From positions 4,966,501-5,030,500 of the forward strand of contig NZ_AP024154.1 in assembly GCF_015533855.1 (NCBI RefSeq): 64,000 nucleotides of DNA. The letters run 5' to 3'. Shown piece by piece: positions 52,662 through 62,107 of the stretch. Origin of the DNA: Echinicola sp. 20G (lineage in GTDB: Bacteria; Bacteroidota; Bacteroidia; Cytophagales; Cyclobacteriaceae). The notes beneath the pieces are model-generated. The model made no database searches. It was not told where the DNA came from and saw nothing but the letters and a program-made list of their open reading frames with translations. The position numbers and the translations under genes are program-made. The stretch's first letter is position 1. Each line of letters starts with the position of its first letter.

Positions 52662-53144
52662 ATGAAAAGTAAAATACTCTTCCTATTACCAATATTGGTT
52701 GGGATATCTTGTGAGGTTTCACAAGCTCAATCATGTATTCTATCGACTGGAGGCGAAACATCAAACAACTCAGGAACTGTCAGCTATTCTATCGGACAAA
52801 CGGTCTTTAACAATTATTACAACGAAAACTTATCTTTAATAGAAGGCATCCAGCAACCTTATCAAATCTCTATTATTCTAAAATCTGAGGAACCAAATGA
52901 GAATATTAAATTAAAAGCATACCCAAATCCATCAACCGATCACATTACCCTAAAAGTCACTGGTCACGAACTGAGAGGTTTGGCTTATCTGTTTTATAAC
53001 TCTTTGGGACAAGTGCTAGCCACAGATTTAATATCAGAAGAAGAAACCATCATATACACAAAGGATTTATCACCGGCTTCCTATTTTTTAGTTGTAACTG
53101 ATAAGAAATCCATCATAAAAACATTTAAAATCTTAAAAAAGTAA
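52662..53144 (+). CDS. Small secreted protein with type IX secretion (type A) sorting domain
   Basis: 160 residues from the ATG at 52662; upstream in-frame codons to 52581 are rejected because the signal peptide begins at MKSKILFLLPILVGISCEVS. The mature N-terminal part (about 27-80) is a short beta segment common in Bacteroidota (CILSTGGETSNNSGTVSYSI, then GQTVFNN). The C-terminal 80 residues are a type A sorting domain starting KAYPNPSTDHITLKV and ending in basic KTFKILKK. It is exported by the type IX system to the cell surface or medium. Seven bases separate it from the next gene. Confidence 0.85.
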   Translation: MKSKILFLLPILVGISCEVSQAQSCILSTGGETSNNSGTVSYSIGQTVFNNYYNENLSLIEGIQQPYQISIILKSEEPNENIKLKAYPNPSTDHITLKVTGHELRGLAYLFYNSLGQVLATDLISEEETIIYTKDLSPASYFLVVTDKKSIIKTFKILKK

Positions 53145-53151
53145 CTTGGAT

Positions 53152-54075
53152 ATGAAAAACATTTATGCATTGCTTGTGCTTTTATCCATTTCATTTACTG
53201 CCTTGGCCCAAGCTCCTCAAAAAATGAGCTATCAAGCAGTAATAAGAGACGCTAACCATGAATTAGTGAGGGACGCTATGATCGGAATCCAAATAAGTAT
53301 CATTAAAGGATCTGCATCCGGTTCCATCATTTACTCAGAAACCTACACTTCCAAAACAAATACAAATGGGCTGGTAAGCTTAGAAATTGGGACTGGTGAA
53401 GTGAAACAAGGCATTTTTTCTGAAATTGATTGGGGCAACGGATCTTATTTTATCAAAACCGAAACTGATCCTTCAGGAGGTACCAATTATTCCATTTCTG
53501 GGATAAGTCAATTATTAAGCGTTCCTTATGCCCTTTATGCCGAAAATGCAGGTGGATTGGGATGGAAAGTAAAAGGAGACACGGTTTACACAGACCTAAG
53601 TGTTCTGATTGGAACTAGTAACATTGACGATATCACCCCTTTTCACGCTAAAATTCCTCCTGGACTTTCGACAGGAGTAGCTATTGAGGGCTCTTCTATA
53701 GATAAAGGAAACCCAAGTATTCGATTTTATAACGAAGAAACAAGAGCTTCAGCTTTAGGTGTTTCCTTAGGTGGAAATGGCTACTTTTCTAGAAATGCAA
53801 AACTAGGTGATTTTGTTATCAGGTCAGAAGGTAATAACATCATCTTTGCCACCAACCCAACGAATGACTTTGAATCAATACTAATCATTTCGCAAGAAGA
53901 AAATGTAGGTATAGGCACCACTACTCCCAAAAGAAAACTTCATGTGAAAGATGTATTAAGACTAGAACCAAGAAACAGTGCTCCAGAAAATCCAGAGAAA
54001 GGAGACATGTACATGGACAATATCTCAAACAAACTAATGGTCTATGATGGTACGCAATGGCAATCCTGCTGGTAA
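53152..54075 (+). CDS. Secreted tail-fibre-like repeat protein
   Basis: 307 residues from the ATG at 53152, signal peptide to about residue 19 (LLVLLSISFTALAQ). The N-terminal domain (about 20-135) has the Bacteroidota block PQKMSYQAVIRDANHELVRD ending in LLSVPYALYAENAGG. The middle is beta-rich, and the C-terminal part contains ENVGIGTTTPKRKLHV, the repeat characteristic of trimeric tail-fibre or endosialidase-chaperone proteins, followed by KGDMYMDNISNKLMVYDGTQ and a terminal Cys-Trp. No peptidase or chaperone domain is seen after the repeat. Paired with the type IX-sorted gene 7 bases upstream; function unknown, perhaps a surface adhesin. Confidence 0.75.
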   Translation: MKNIYALLVLLSISFTALAQAPQKMSYQAVIRDANHELVRDAMIGIQISIIKGSASGSIIYSETYTSKTNTNGLVSLEIGTGEVKQGIFSEIDWGNGSYFIKTETDPSGGTNYSISGISQLLSVPYALYAENAGGLGWKVKGDTVYTDLSVLIGTSNIDDITPFHAKIPPGLSTGVAIEGSSIDKGNPSIRFYNEETRASALGVSLGGNGYFSRNAKLGDFVIRSEGNNIIFATNPTNDFESILIISQEENVGIGTTTPKRKLHVKDVLRLEPRNSAPENPEKGDMYMDNISNKLMVYDGTQWQSCW

Positions 54076-54278
54076 GCACGATATACCAAAGGCTAGTTTA
54101 AAACTTGATCTAACGTATACTGTCATAAGCTAAAAGGTGAGCGTAGTAATTGAATAAGGTTAACCATTTTCATCAATACTAAAATTTAGCACTCTCCTGT
54201 TCTCCAATCTTTATTATAAGTCCACATTAATTTTTAATTTGCAAATCGTTTTGACATAGGGTTAACCAAAAAATCAGC

Positions 54279-56714
54279 ATGCAAATCAATTTCAAAAAAG
54301 AGGTATTACCACACCTCTTAGGGATCGTTTCTTTTTATACTTTGATCGTCCTATATTTTTCCCCGATTATGTTTGAAGGGAAAATGATTTTCCAAAGCGA
54401 TATCCTTCAGTGGGAAGGTTCGGCCAAAGAAATCCAAGACTTTAGAGAAGAAACCGGTGAGGAAGCCCTATGGAGCAACCGCATGTTTGGTGGCATGCCT
54501 GCTTACCTGATCAACACTGAATACCCTGGCGATATATCCAGAGCTGTTATAAGTGTAATAACACTTGGACTCCCCCACCCAATTAATGGTCTATTTTTCG
54601 GAATGGTCGCTATGTATATCCTACTTTTGACCTTCAAAATACGGCCAGAAATATCTGTCATGGGTGCTTGGGCTTTTGCCTTTAACACTTTCAATATGCT
54701 TAGCCTAGAGGCTGGGCACAATGCCAAAATATGGGCAATTTGTTTGATCCCACTTATTCTGGCCGGAATCCACATGGCTTTTGGAGGGAAAAAGCTATTG
54801 GGCTTTGCAGTCACTGCTTTGGCTTTGATGTTGCAGATTCGCTTCAATCACCTTCAAATCACTTATTATACCTTGATCACTATCCTGATCTATGCCATTG
54901 GCCAGTTGGTATTTTATATCAAGGAAAAACAATTGCCTGAATTTGCTAAAACGGCAGGTATTCTGATCTTGGGTGGTTTATTGGCTGTCGGGGCCAATTC
55001 AAACCGATTGCTGTCTGTATTGGAATATGGAAAGTACTCCATTCGTGGTGAAAAGACTTTAGAAGGTAATACCCAGAACGAAAGTGGCCTGAACAAAGAG
55101 TATGCCTTCAGTTGGTCTCAAGGTAAGCTGGAGTCCATGACTTTGCTCGTGCCAAATTTCTCCGGTGGTGCCAGTCAGGAAGCTTTGGGAGAGGATTCCA
55201 ATACCGAAAAAGCTTTACAGCAAAACGGAGTCTCTGGAGCTCAACTCAGCAATTTTATCCAAGGTGCCCCAACCTATTGGGGAGACCAGCCTTTTACAGG
55301 AGGTCCTATTTATGGGAGTATCATAATGGTATTTTTGTTTGTGGTAGGGATCATCTACGCCCCTAAACGCTTCCGAAATATTTTTGTGGCAATCACCATC
55401 ATTTCTTTGATGTTGGCATGGGGCAAAAACCTGGCATGGTTCAATTTCACCCTCTTCGATATTTTGCCTGGCTACAATAAATTCAGGGCCGTATCTATGG
55501 CTTTGGGCATCACGCTTTTTGCCATTCCGGTTTTGGGGTGCATTGGACTAGAAAACCTTTTCTCAGATTCAGACCAAAAGAGAAAGTTAAAAGGATTACT
55601 GATGTCATTTGCCATTGTTGGAGGAATCACCTTGCTCCTAATTGTTTTGGCTGGTGCATTTGGCTTCAAAGGAGCTGCTGATGCCAATTTCCCAGAATGG
55701 CTTACCAGTGCACTTCGGGCAGATAGAAAGGCCATGCTACAAAAAGATGCTTTTAGAAGTCTCGCCTTTATCACCTTGAGTGCAGGATTGATTTTCTTAG
55801 CCATTAAACAGAAGACTACTTATTTCTATGCAACTTTGGGGATAGCTGTATTGGTCATCACAGATGTTTGGTCCATCAATAAAAGGTATTTGAATGACGA
55901 ATCATTAAAGAAAAATCCTAGCAGCAGCTACTTTACTCCCACTGCAGCTGATAAAAAGATCATGCAGGATGATGGGTATTTTAGGGTACTCAATCTCCAA
56001 AACACTTTCAAAGATGCCCGTACCAGCTATTTCTTCAATAGTCTTGGTGGTTATCATGGAGCAAAGATGCGCCGCTATCAGGACCTAATTGACAGGGTGC
56101 TTCAACCAGAAATCAACCAATTTATCCAAAAAGCACAAGAAGGTTCTTTTGACTATCAAAGCCTTAAGGCGGTCAATATGCTGAATACCAAATACATTTT
56201 GGCTGGACAAGGTGAGAATGGGGTATTCCAAAATTCACAAGCAAACGGACCAGCATGGTTTCCAAGTGAAATTGTTTCAGTCAGCTCTAATGAAGAAGAA
56301 ATCCAGCAAATCCCTAATATAAACACTAAAACCCAAGCCACTGTCAACACTTCAGAATTTGAAGCCCAGGCTGGAGCTGGTTCAGTAAGTCTATCCCAAT
56401 ATCTACCTAATGAACTGAACTACTCGGTTAATGCAGAAAAAGGCGGCTTGGTGGTTTTCTCGGAAATCTACTATCCGGCAGGATGGAGTGCCACCATCAA
56501 TGGAGAAGCTGCCGAAATCATTCGCACCAACTACCTTTTACGCGGGTTAATGGTACCTCAAGGAAAGTCTGAGGTGGTATTCAAATTTGAACCAAAAACC
56601 TATTATAGAGGTTCTTTTATAGCAGTTTCCTCCCAATATTTTATTATATTACTATTGATTGTAGGACTAGTAATGCCGTATATAAATCGCCCGAAAAATG
56701 GAAGAGAAGGATAA
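54279..56714 (+). CDS. YfhO-family polytopic membrane protein
   Basis: 811-residue GT-C-like membrane protein of the YfhO family, linked in Gram-positives to glycosylation of lipoteichoic acid and in Bacteroidota to surface glycans. It has more than ten hydrophobic helices, beginning at about residues 10-30 (LGIVSFYTLIVLYFSPIMF) and ending with a final helix near 783-803. The first loop contains FQSDILQWEGSAKEIQDFRE, the family's acidic catalytic-type loop, followed by NRMFGGMPAYLINTEYPGD. A large soluble domain lies between about 540 and 770. It overlaps the next gene by 17 bases and heads the glycan cluster. Confidence 0.88.
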   Translation: MQINFKKEVLPHLLGIVSFYTLIVLYFSPIMFEGKMIFQSDILQWEGSAKEIQDFREETGEEALWSNRMFGGMPAYLINTEYPGDISRAVISVITLGLPHPINGLFFGMVAMYILLLTFKIRPEISVMGAWAFAFNTFNMLSLEAGHNAKIWAICLIPLILAGIHMAFGGKKLLGFAVTALALMLQIRFNHLQITYYTLITILIYAIGQLVFYIKEKQLPEFAKTAGILILGGLLAVGANSNRLLSVLEYGKYSIRGEKTLEGNTQNESGLNKEYAFSWSQGKLESMTLLVPNFSGGASQEALGEDSNTEKALQQNGVSGAQLSNFIQGAPTYWGDQPFTGGPIYGSIIMVFLFVVGIIYAPKRFRNIFVAITIISLMLAWGKNLAWFNFTLFDILPGYNKFRAVSMALGITLFAIPVLGCIGLENLFSDSDQKRKLKGLLMSFAIVGGITLLLIVLAGAFGFKGAADANFPEWLTSALRADRKAMLQKDAFRSLAFITLSAGLIFLAIKQKTTYFYATLGIAVLVITDVWSINKRYLNDESLKKNPSSSYFTPTAADKKIMQDDGYFRVLNLQNTFKDARTSYFFNSLGGYHGAKMRRYQDLIDRVLQPEINQFIQKAQEGSFDYQSLKAVNMLNTKYILAGQGENGVFQNSQANGPAWFPSEIVSVSSNEEEIQQIPNINTKTQATVNTSEFEAQAGAGSVSLSQYLPNELNYSVNAEKGGLVVFSEIYYPAGWSATINGEAAEIIRTNYLLRGLMVPQGKSEVVFKFEPKTYYRGSFIAVSSQYFIILLLIVGLVMPYINRPKNGREG

Positions 56715-57411
56715 ATATTTCAGCTATTACGACCAGTTTAATTCAGACCCAAAAAAGGATGAAATAAACGTGCTGCACCTACATATATTAGAAAAACTAG
56801 TAGGTGCAGGCTTGAAGTCCCATCATAAGGTTTTGGAGGCGGGCTGTGGATTGGGAGAGCTTAGCCATCTTATTGCACAAAAAGTTAAAAATGGACAAAT
56901 CCTTAGTATTGATATCAGCCCAAGTAGCATAGACAAAGCTTCTGAGCTATGGAAAAAGCAAAAAAATCTCCAATTTAAAATAGCTGAAATGAAGGCGTTT
57001 GAAAATGATGGAGAGCATTATGATTTCTTTATTCTATCTGAAATTTTGCAGCAGGTCTCCAGGGATAAACACTTCAGGATTTTTGAAGGGATCAAAAGAC
57101 ATTCTCACGAAGATTCTGTGATTTTCATCAATTTGCCTACTCCCCAATTTTCAGAATGGAAGGCCCAAAATGACCCTGAGAGCCTTCAAGCTGTTGAGCC
57201 TTTTGTCAATATTGCGGACCTGATCCAAAGTATTAGTGCCAATGGTTTTTACTTGGACAAGGTAGTTCCCTATTCTGTTTTTTTTGAAGAAAACGATTTT
57301 CAATATTTCATTTTCAAACCCTTGAACATGCTTACCAACCCTACTCCCAAAAAGAAATGGGCTCTCACAAAGGAAAAGCTTCAGTTCAACCTGATGAACC
57401 TGCTGATGTAG
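56698..57411 (+). CDS. Class I SAM-dependent methyltransferase
   Basis: 237-residue methyltransferase. The SAM-binding motif I is VLEAGCGLGELSHLIAQKV, with motif II SIDISPSSIDKASELWK following. No signal or membrane segment. It overlaps the YfhO gene by 17 bases and is followed by a glycosyltransferase gene 21 bases away, so it probably methylates a sugar or lipid intermediate of the same surface glycan pathway. Substrate not determinable from sequence. Confidence 0.85.
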   Translation: MEEKDKYFSYYDQFNSDPKKDEINVLHLHILEKLVGAGLKSHHKVLEAGCGLGELSHLIAQKVKNGQILSIDISPSSIDKASELWKKQKNLQFKIAEMKAFENDGEHYDFFILSEILQQVSRDKHFRIFEGIKRHSHEDSVIFINLPTPQFSEWKAQNDPESLQAVEPFVNIADLIQSISANGFYLDKVVPYSVFFEENDFQYFIFKPLNMLTNPTPKKKWALTKEKLQFNLMNLLM

Positions 57412-57432
57412 TTGGCAGCTCAATCTTCCCTT

Positions 57433-58290
57433 ATGTTAAAATACAGTGTCATTATTCCTGCGCATAATGAAGCGCAGTTTTTACCGGGTTTACTAGACTC
57501 ATTGTCCAAACAAAGCTTAAAACCCGCTCAAGCTGTTATCGTTAACGATAATTCTACCGATACCACCGAAAGCATCATAGATGACTATCAAACTCGTTTT
57601 CCTTGGATCAGTAAAGTTAATAGTCAAACAGAAGCTTCTAGACTGCCTGGCAGCAAGGTGGTGGCTGCATTTGAAAAAGGTCTTGCACAAATTCAACAGC
57701 CTTATGACTTCATAGTCAAGCTGGATGCCGATTTGATTCTACCTGAAGACTACTTTGAGAAAGTGGCCCAAACTTTCGAAAATCATCCAAAAGCAGGTGT
57801 TGTTGGGGGTTTTGCCTATGAGTTGAAAAAAGGAAATTGGGAACTGAACCATCCCATGGGAAAAGACCATGTTCGCGGTGCATTCAAAGCCTATTCCAAA
57901 GCTTGTTTTGAGAAAATGAATGGATTGCGGTGCAGCATAGGCTGGGACACTATGGATGAGCTCCTAGCCCGATATCATGGTTTTGAAGTTATTACTTTGC
58001 CAGAATTAAAAGTAAAACACCTTCGACCTACCGGATCCTCTTACTCAAAAAAAGCCAAACACATGCAAGGTCAGGCCATGTATAAAATGCGCTATGGTTT
58101 GAGCATTGCTTTTTTGTCAATGGCCAAGGTGAGCTTAAAACAAAAAAAACCATCATATCTATGGGACAGTATGATTGGCTACTTCAAATCCTATTTCGAT
58201 CGTACCCAAAGAGAAGTAACCAAGGAAGAAGGAAAGTTTATCCGTAACTACCGTTGGAAAAACATCTTTCAAAAGATCAGCGGTAAATAA
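57433..58290 (+). CDS. Glycosyltransferase family 2
   Basis: GT-A fold glycosyltransferase of 285 residues from the ATG at 57433; a TTG at 57412 would add seven residues. The nucleotide-sugar region shows YSVIIPAHNEAQFLPG and VNDNSTDTTESIIDDY, and the metal-binding DxD is in VKLDADLILPEDYF. A basic C-terminus (from about 205) may associate with the membrane. It transfers an unknown sugar during surface glycan assembly. Confidence 0.9.
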   Translation: MLKYSVIIPAHNEAQFLPGLLDSLSKQSLKPAQAVIVNDNSTDTTESIIDDYQTRFPWISKVNSQTEASRLPGSKVVAAFEKGLAQIQQPYDFIVKLDADLILPEDYFEKVAQTFENHPKAGVVGGFAYELKKGNWELNHPMGKDHVRGAFKAYSKACFEKMNGLRCSIGWDTMDELLARYHGFEVITLPELKVKHLRPTGSSYSKKAKHMQGQAMYKMRYGLSIAFLSMAKVSLKQKKPSYLWDSMIGYFKSYFDRTQREVTKEEGKFIRNYRWKNIFQKISGK

Positions 58291-58340
58291 ATTGATTTTT
58301 CATAAGTTTGATCACTAAAAGCGACCGGTTGACCCTCAGT

Positions 58341-59057
58341 ATGGCAAATCCTATCATTCAGGAACTCAAAAAAGAACAAGATAGAAGCATTCTCCCAAAC
58401 AAAAATTGGCAGAGAGAAAAATCCGATGGACTGCAATATATCCGATACCGAGTTTTTCGTCCCTTGATCAAAGGGGTTTTCTATACTTATCGTTGGTGGA
58501 ACAAACCAACCCCTTGGTTCGCCCCATCTGCGGTCAATTTTCTTAAAAAGTGGCTCAAAAAGGACATGGTAGGCCTGGAATTTGGCAGTGGTGCCAGCTC
58601 CAAATTCTTTGCACAAAAAATCAAACAATTGGTCAGCGTGGAACATCACCAAGGATGGTATGAACATGTTTCCCTGTGGTTCAAGGAAAATCAACTTGAC
58701 AATATTGATTACAGGTTTATCCCTGAATCCCATGATTTTAAATCTATTGAGCTCCCTCTCTTTTTTGAAAAAAATGAGCTAAAAAGTGAAGACTACCAGT
58801 TCAAGCAACAATTCTGGGACTATTTCCATGTAGCAGATGAATTTCCAGATGAACATTTTGACTTCGTCCTTGTAGATGGCCGAGCCAGGGTGGCATGCCT
58901 TCTTAACTCCATTCCAAAGCTTAAATCAGGAGGTTTAATGATATTGGACAACTCTGATAGGCCGAGCTATCAACTGGCTTTTGAAGTACTTAAAAACTGG
59001 GAGCATTATACCTGCACTACGGGCCTTTCTGACACTACTTTTTGGATCAAACCATAA
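58341..59057 (+). CDS. Class I SAM-binding protein, putative methyltransferase
   Basis: 238 residues from the ATG at 58341; an upstream TTG at 58308 is less likely. A SAM-binding block lies in the middle (GLEFGSGASSKFFAQKIKQL, then VSVEHHQGWYEHVSLWFKEN), followed by the motif DFVLVDGRARVACLLNSIPK and LKSGGLMILDN. This fits a Rossmann methyltransferase with a helical N-terminal extension containing the aromatic stretch FYTYRWWNKPTPWFAP. Same operon as the GT2 and flippase genes; the next gene starts 3 bases after its stop. Confidence 0.75.
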   Translation: MANPIIQELKKEQDRSILPNKNWQREKSDGLQYIRYRVFRPLIKGVFYTYRWWNKPTPWFAPSAVNFLKKWLKKDMVGLEFGSGASSKFFAQKIKQLVSVEHHQGWYEHVSLWFKENQLDNIDYRFIPESHDFKSIELPLFFEKNELKSEDYQFKQQFWDYFHVADEFPDEHFDFVLVDGRARVACLLNSIPKLKSGGLMILDNSDRPSYQLAFEVLKNWEHYTCTTGLSDTTFWIKP

Positions 59058-59060
59058 ACT

Positions 59061-60551
59061 ATGGGGATCATTAGGAAACAATCTTCACAGACTACCATCA
59101 TTGCTTATGCAGGCATTTTGATAGGCTTTGTGGGTTCTGCACTACTGCGTCCTAAAGTATTATCAGAGGGAGAAATTGGCCTGCTCCAATTGGTCCTAAA
59201 TACAACAGCCCTTTTTGCCTCAATCTTCACTTTGGGCACCAACTTAACCACCTTGAAAATGATCCCGGAATTCAGGGATAAGCCAGAAAAGAAAAAAAGC
59301 TTTATCAGCTTTTCGCTTTTGGTAGGTCTTGTGGGCACCACGCTGGCCGTTCCTGCTTTTTTGCTCACCAAAGCATTTATCTTCCAAACCCAAGATGGAG
59401 GTTTTGAAGGATTTAATTACAACCCTACCTTTTACTGGGGAATCATAGTGGTGATTGGTTTTCGGGTGTTCCAATATATTTTGGACGCTTATTTACGCAC
59501 CAACCATCAACCCTTGCCCGGTGTTTTTGCCGAAAGCATTATCCAAAAATCATTGCCAATTATTGGTTTGATTCTGTTCTACTTCCAGTGGATCAGCTTT
59601 CAGCAATTGGTCTATTTTAACCTCGCTATTTTCGTATTGCCGGTGCTTATTTCTTTCATTATGCTAAAGAAAGCCAAAGCTTTTACACTAGGAAGACCAG
59701 GACCTTTTAGCCAAGAAGAAAAAAAGACCATAGCCGGCATCTCCTCCTCAGGGATTTTGGAAATTCTCAGCAGTAGCTTGATTTTGTATATCGACACCTA
59801 TATGATTCAATGGTTGATGGGGGAAGATGCAGTGGGCATTTATGCTACCCTTTTCTTTTTTGGGGTGGTCATTAGTGTTCCGGCTAAAGCCATCAGAAGA
59901 GTTTCTATTGTGACCATATCGGAATCCATGGCAGAAGGAGATTTCAGAAACATTCAGGACATCTATAAAAAAAGCAGCCAAACCCTGCTAGTAGTCGGAG
60001 GCTTATTGTTTTTAGGCATTTGGTGCAATCGCTACAGCGTGGGCAGCTACCTAGGAGAAAGTTATGCCATGGCCTTACCCGTATTGCTTTTTACGGCCAT
60101 TGCCCAATTGGTGGACTGCATCACTTCTGTAAATTACCAGATCATTGCTGTTTCCAAACACTATTATTACAACCTTTTTATGGGCTTTTTGACCTTGGCC
60201 TTACTGGTGACCACCAATTACCTTTTGATCCCGGTCATGGGTGTGGCAGGTGCTGCCTTGGCCTCTTTGGTCAGTATGGTCTTGATCAACGGACTTAGAT
60301 ACTTATTCTTAAAACAGAAATACCAACTCAGCCCCTTCTCTGCGGGCAACCTAAAAACCATCCTTATTATCGGATTAATATTGCTTCTGATTGAGTGGAT
60401 TCCCAACATGGAAAACATTTATCTGAACCTAATCTTCAAAGGGACTTTGGTACTTTCACTTTATATTCCGGCCGTCTATTTCACCAAGTGTTCCCCTGAT
60501 TTTAATGTGGTGATGGATAAGTATTTGAGAAAATTAGGGATCAAGAAATAG
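59061..60551 (+). CDS. Polysaccharide flippase (Wzx/MATE-like)
   Basis: 496-residue polytopic protein of the oligosaccharide/polysaccharide flippase superfamily, with about 12-14 transmembrane helices across its length (first at about 14-32, IAYAGILIGFVGSALLRPKV). It translocates lipid-linked oligosaccharide across the inner membrane. Its position at the end of a unit with a glycosyltransferase and methyltransferases agrees with surface glycan export. Its 3' end overlaps the convergent thioesterase gene by 11 bases. Confidence 0.85.
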   Translation: MGIIRKQSSQTTIIAYAGILIGFVGSALLRPKVLSEGEIGLLQLVLNTTALFASIFTLGTNLTTLKMIPEFRDKPEKKKSFISFSLLVGLVGTTLAVPAFLLTKAFIFQTQDGGFEGFNYNPTFYWGIIVVIGFRVFQYILDAYLRTNHQPLPGVFAESIIQKSLPIIGLILFYFQWISFQQLVYFNLAIFVLPVLISFIMLKKAKAFTLGRPGPFSQEEKKTIAGISSSGILEILSSSLILYIDTYMIQWLMGEDAVGIYATLFFFGVVISVPAKAIRRVSIVTISESMAEGDFRNIQDIYKKSSQTLLVVGGLLFLGIWCNRYSVGSYLGESYAMALPVLLFTAIAQLVDCITSVNYQIIAVSKHYYYNLFMGFLTLALLVTTNYLLIPVMGVAGAALASLVSMVLINGLRYLFLKQKYQLSPFSAGNLKTILIIGLILLLIEWIPNMENIYLNLIFKGTLVLSLYIPAVYFTKCSPDFNVVMDKYLRKLGIKK

Positions 60552-60942
60552 CCTTTAACCATTCTTGTGTGGGAAGTACCAATTTTCGGGCTTTGGTATC
60601 AAACAAACCTATGATCATCTCCACTTCTGAGCAGCGATTCCCTTGACTGTCCACAATCCATTGTTCAATGGTGCCTACTTTCGACTTATAACTTGTGGTT
60701 TTGGAAAAAATGGTAATTTCTTCACGCAACTTTAACTCCTTGATAAACCTAATTTTAATTTCTAGAATTACCGGACCCAAACCTGTCTTTTTGATTTCCT
60801 TTAAGCCATAACCATTGTCCGTGATAAACTGCCACCGAGCCTCTTCATAGATTTCTAAATAGGTAGCGTTATTCACATGCCCAAAAGTATCCAGATGGAA
60901 TTCCTTAATGATCATAGGGTATTCAAAAGTCTTACTTTCCAT
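60541..60942 (-). CDS. Hotdog-fold acyl-CoA thioesterase (4HBT type)
   Basis: 133-residue 4-hydroxybenzoyl-CoA thioesterase-like protein. The active-site block DTFGHVNNATYLEIYEEARW (Asp of the DxxGHVNN motif) is intact and the second half has the expected beta sheet (TIFSKTTSYKSKVGTIEQWI). Cleaves an acyl-CoA of unknown chain. Its 3' end overlaps the convergent flippase gene by 11 bases. Confidence 0.88.
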   Translation of the reverse strand: MESKTFEYPMIIKEFHLDTFGHVNNATYLEIYEEARWQFITDNGYGLKEIKKTGLGPVILEIKIRFIKELKLREEITIFSKTTSYKSKVGTIEQWIVDSQGNRCSEVEMIIGLFDTKARKLVLPTQEWLKAIS

Positions 60943-61058
60943 TTTCTGTAAAATAATAAGCGGTAAAAGATTTAGGTTTAAAATTCCAATCCAGCGGAGT
61001 TTTCTTTTATGAAAGGCAAAATAGCCAAAGTCTGAATACTTTTCTTGCTGAACTTTAA

Positions 61059-61934
61059 TTATTCAAACCACCTCGCTTTATAGACCTTCATATCTGGAAA
61101 AGCCATCTTTTTGTTCGGTCCATAGAAAGTAACATGATGCGTCCACCAGCTTTTTTCGGGAATGGTCAACATATATTGCCCAGAATCATGCTCCCCCAAA
61201 CTCTTGATATTTTCTGCATTAGGAATTTCCTCCAAACTACTGAACTCTTCTGAGGACAAGTCAAATTTCCATGCTCCCGTATGTTCTGTCAAAAGGAAGT
61301 CTTGCCCATCAGCGGTGAGCTGAAGATCGTGACCTCCTTCTCCGGGTATTTTCCATTCTTTCTGTAAAACCAAACTATTTGGGTCTGGCATGGTATACTC
61401 TCTTAACACATCATAACCTAAGGCGAAAAGTGAATTTCTTTCTTTGTGCCAAACCAGACCATGTGCTGAATACAAACTATCCTCAAACAACGGTTTCTCA
61501 TTATTTTGGATATCAAAAAGCATGATCTTATTACCTGAGCTGTGGGTGGAAGCAGCAGCTACCAGCCTATTGCCAGGCAACATCTCCACTGAATGGGTAT
61601 TGGGTACAGAAGCATAAAATAACACTTCTCTAGTCTCACTATCCAACATAGCTACCCCGCCAGAGGAAGAAGAGATCAAAATCTTTTTTCCTCCATCAAT
61701 TGCTTTACAATCGTCCATAGTATTGAATTTCTTGTCCCGATATGCTGCTGGCAGGTCTTTAGCCTGATGTGCATCCCAGAACCAAACGACATGTGGTTTA
61801 TCTTCTGTGGATTGTTCATAATCCACTAATAGAACCTTATGATCTCCACAAACTAGAAAAGTCTTTTGGGCCATGCTTGGGGTGCAGAATCCCAAAACCA
61901 AAGCTGTAAGAATTTGAAAACAATAAAATTTCAT
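61059..61934 (-). CDS. Exported beta-propeller-like protein, DUF6528 type
   Basis: 291-residue secreted or periplasmic protein with a signal peptide (ILTALVLGFCTPSMA, cleavage near residue 22). The rest alternates short strands with turns in repeated fashion (ILISSSSGGVAMLDSETREV, then NSLFALGYDVLREY), typical of a beta-propeller, and I place it in the DUF6528 family with moderate certainty. No catalytic motif recognised. Nearby genes share no obvious pathway with it. Confidence 0.65.
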   Translation of the reverse strand: MKFYCFQILTALVLGFCTPSMAQKTFLVCGDHKVLLVDYEQSTEDKPHVVWFWDAHQAKDLPAAYRDKKFNTMDDCKAIDGGKKILISSSSGGVAMLDSETREVLFYASVPNTHSVEMLPGNRLVAAASTHSSGNKIMLFDIQNNEKPLFEDSLYSAHGLVWHKERNSLFALGYDVLREYTMPDPNSLVLQKEWKIPGEGGHDLQLTADGQDFLLTEHTGAWKFDLSSEEFSSLEEIPNAENIKSLGEHDSGQYMLTIPEKSWWTHHVTFYGPNKKMAFPDMKVYKARWFE

Positions 61935-62107
61935 ATATGTATTTTTTATTTACATATATACAAAGAATTCTTCTTAGACCACCATCTAATTGATGATCAT
62001 TGGTTGATTCTTTTGTTAAATAAGTTGCCTCTCCCTAATTTGTCCTTCCTAAAAGTCAGAAAATAGTTAAGGATTAAGCTTTATAAGGAAATAAAAACCT
62101 GCTACTG

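Noticed and set aside
61866..62066. 66-codon plus-strand ORF between the DUF6528-like and DUF302 genes
   Set aside because: Starts inside the antisense strand of the DUF6528-like gene; no domain, and composition typical of non-coding AT-rich sequence.
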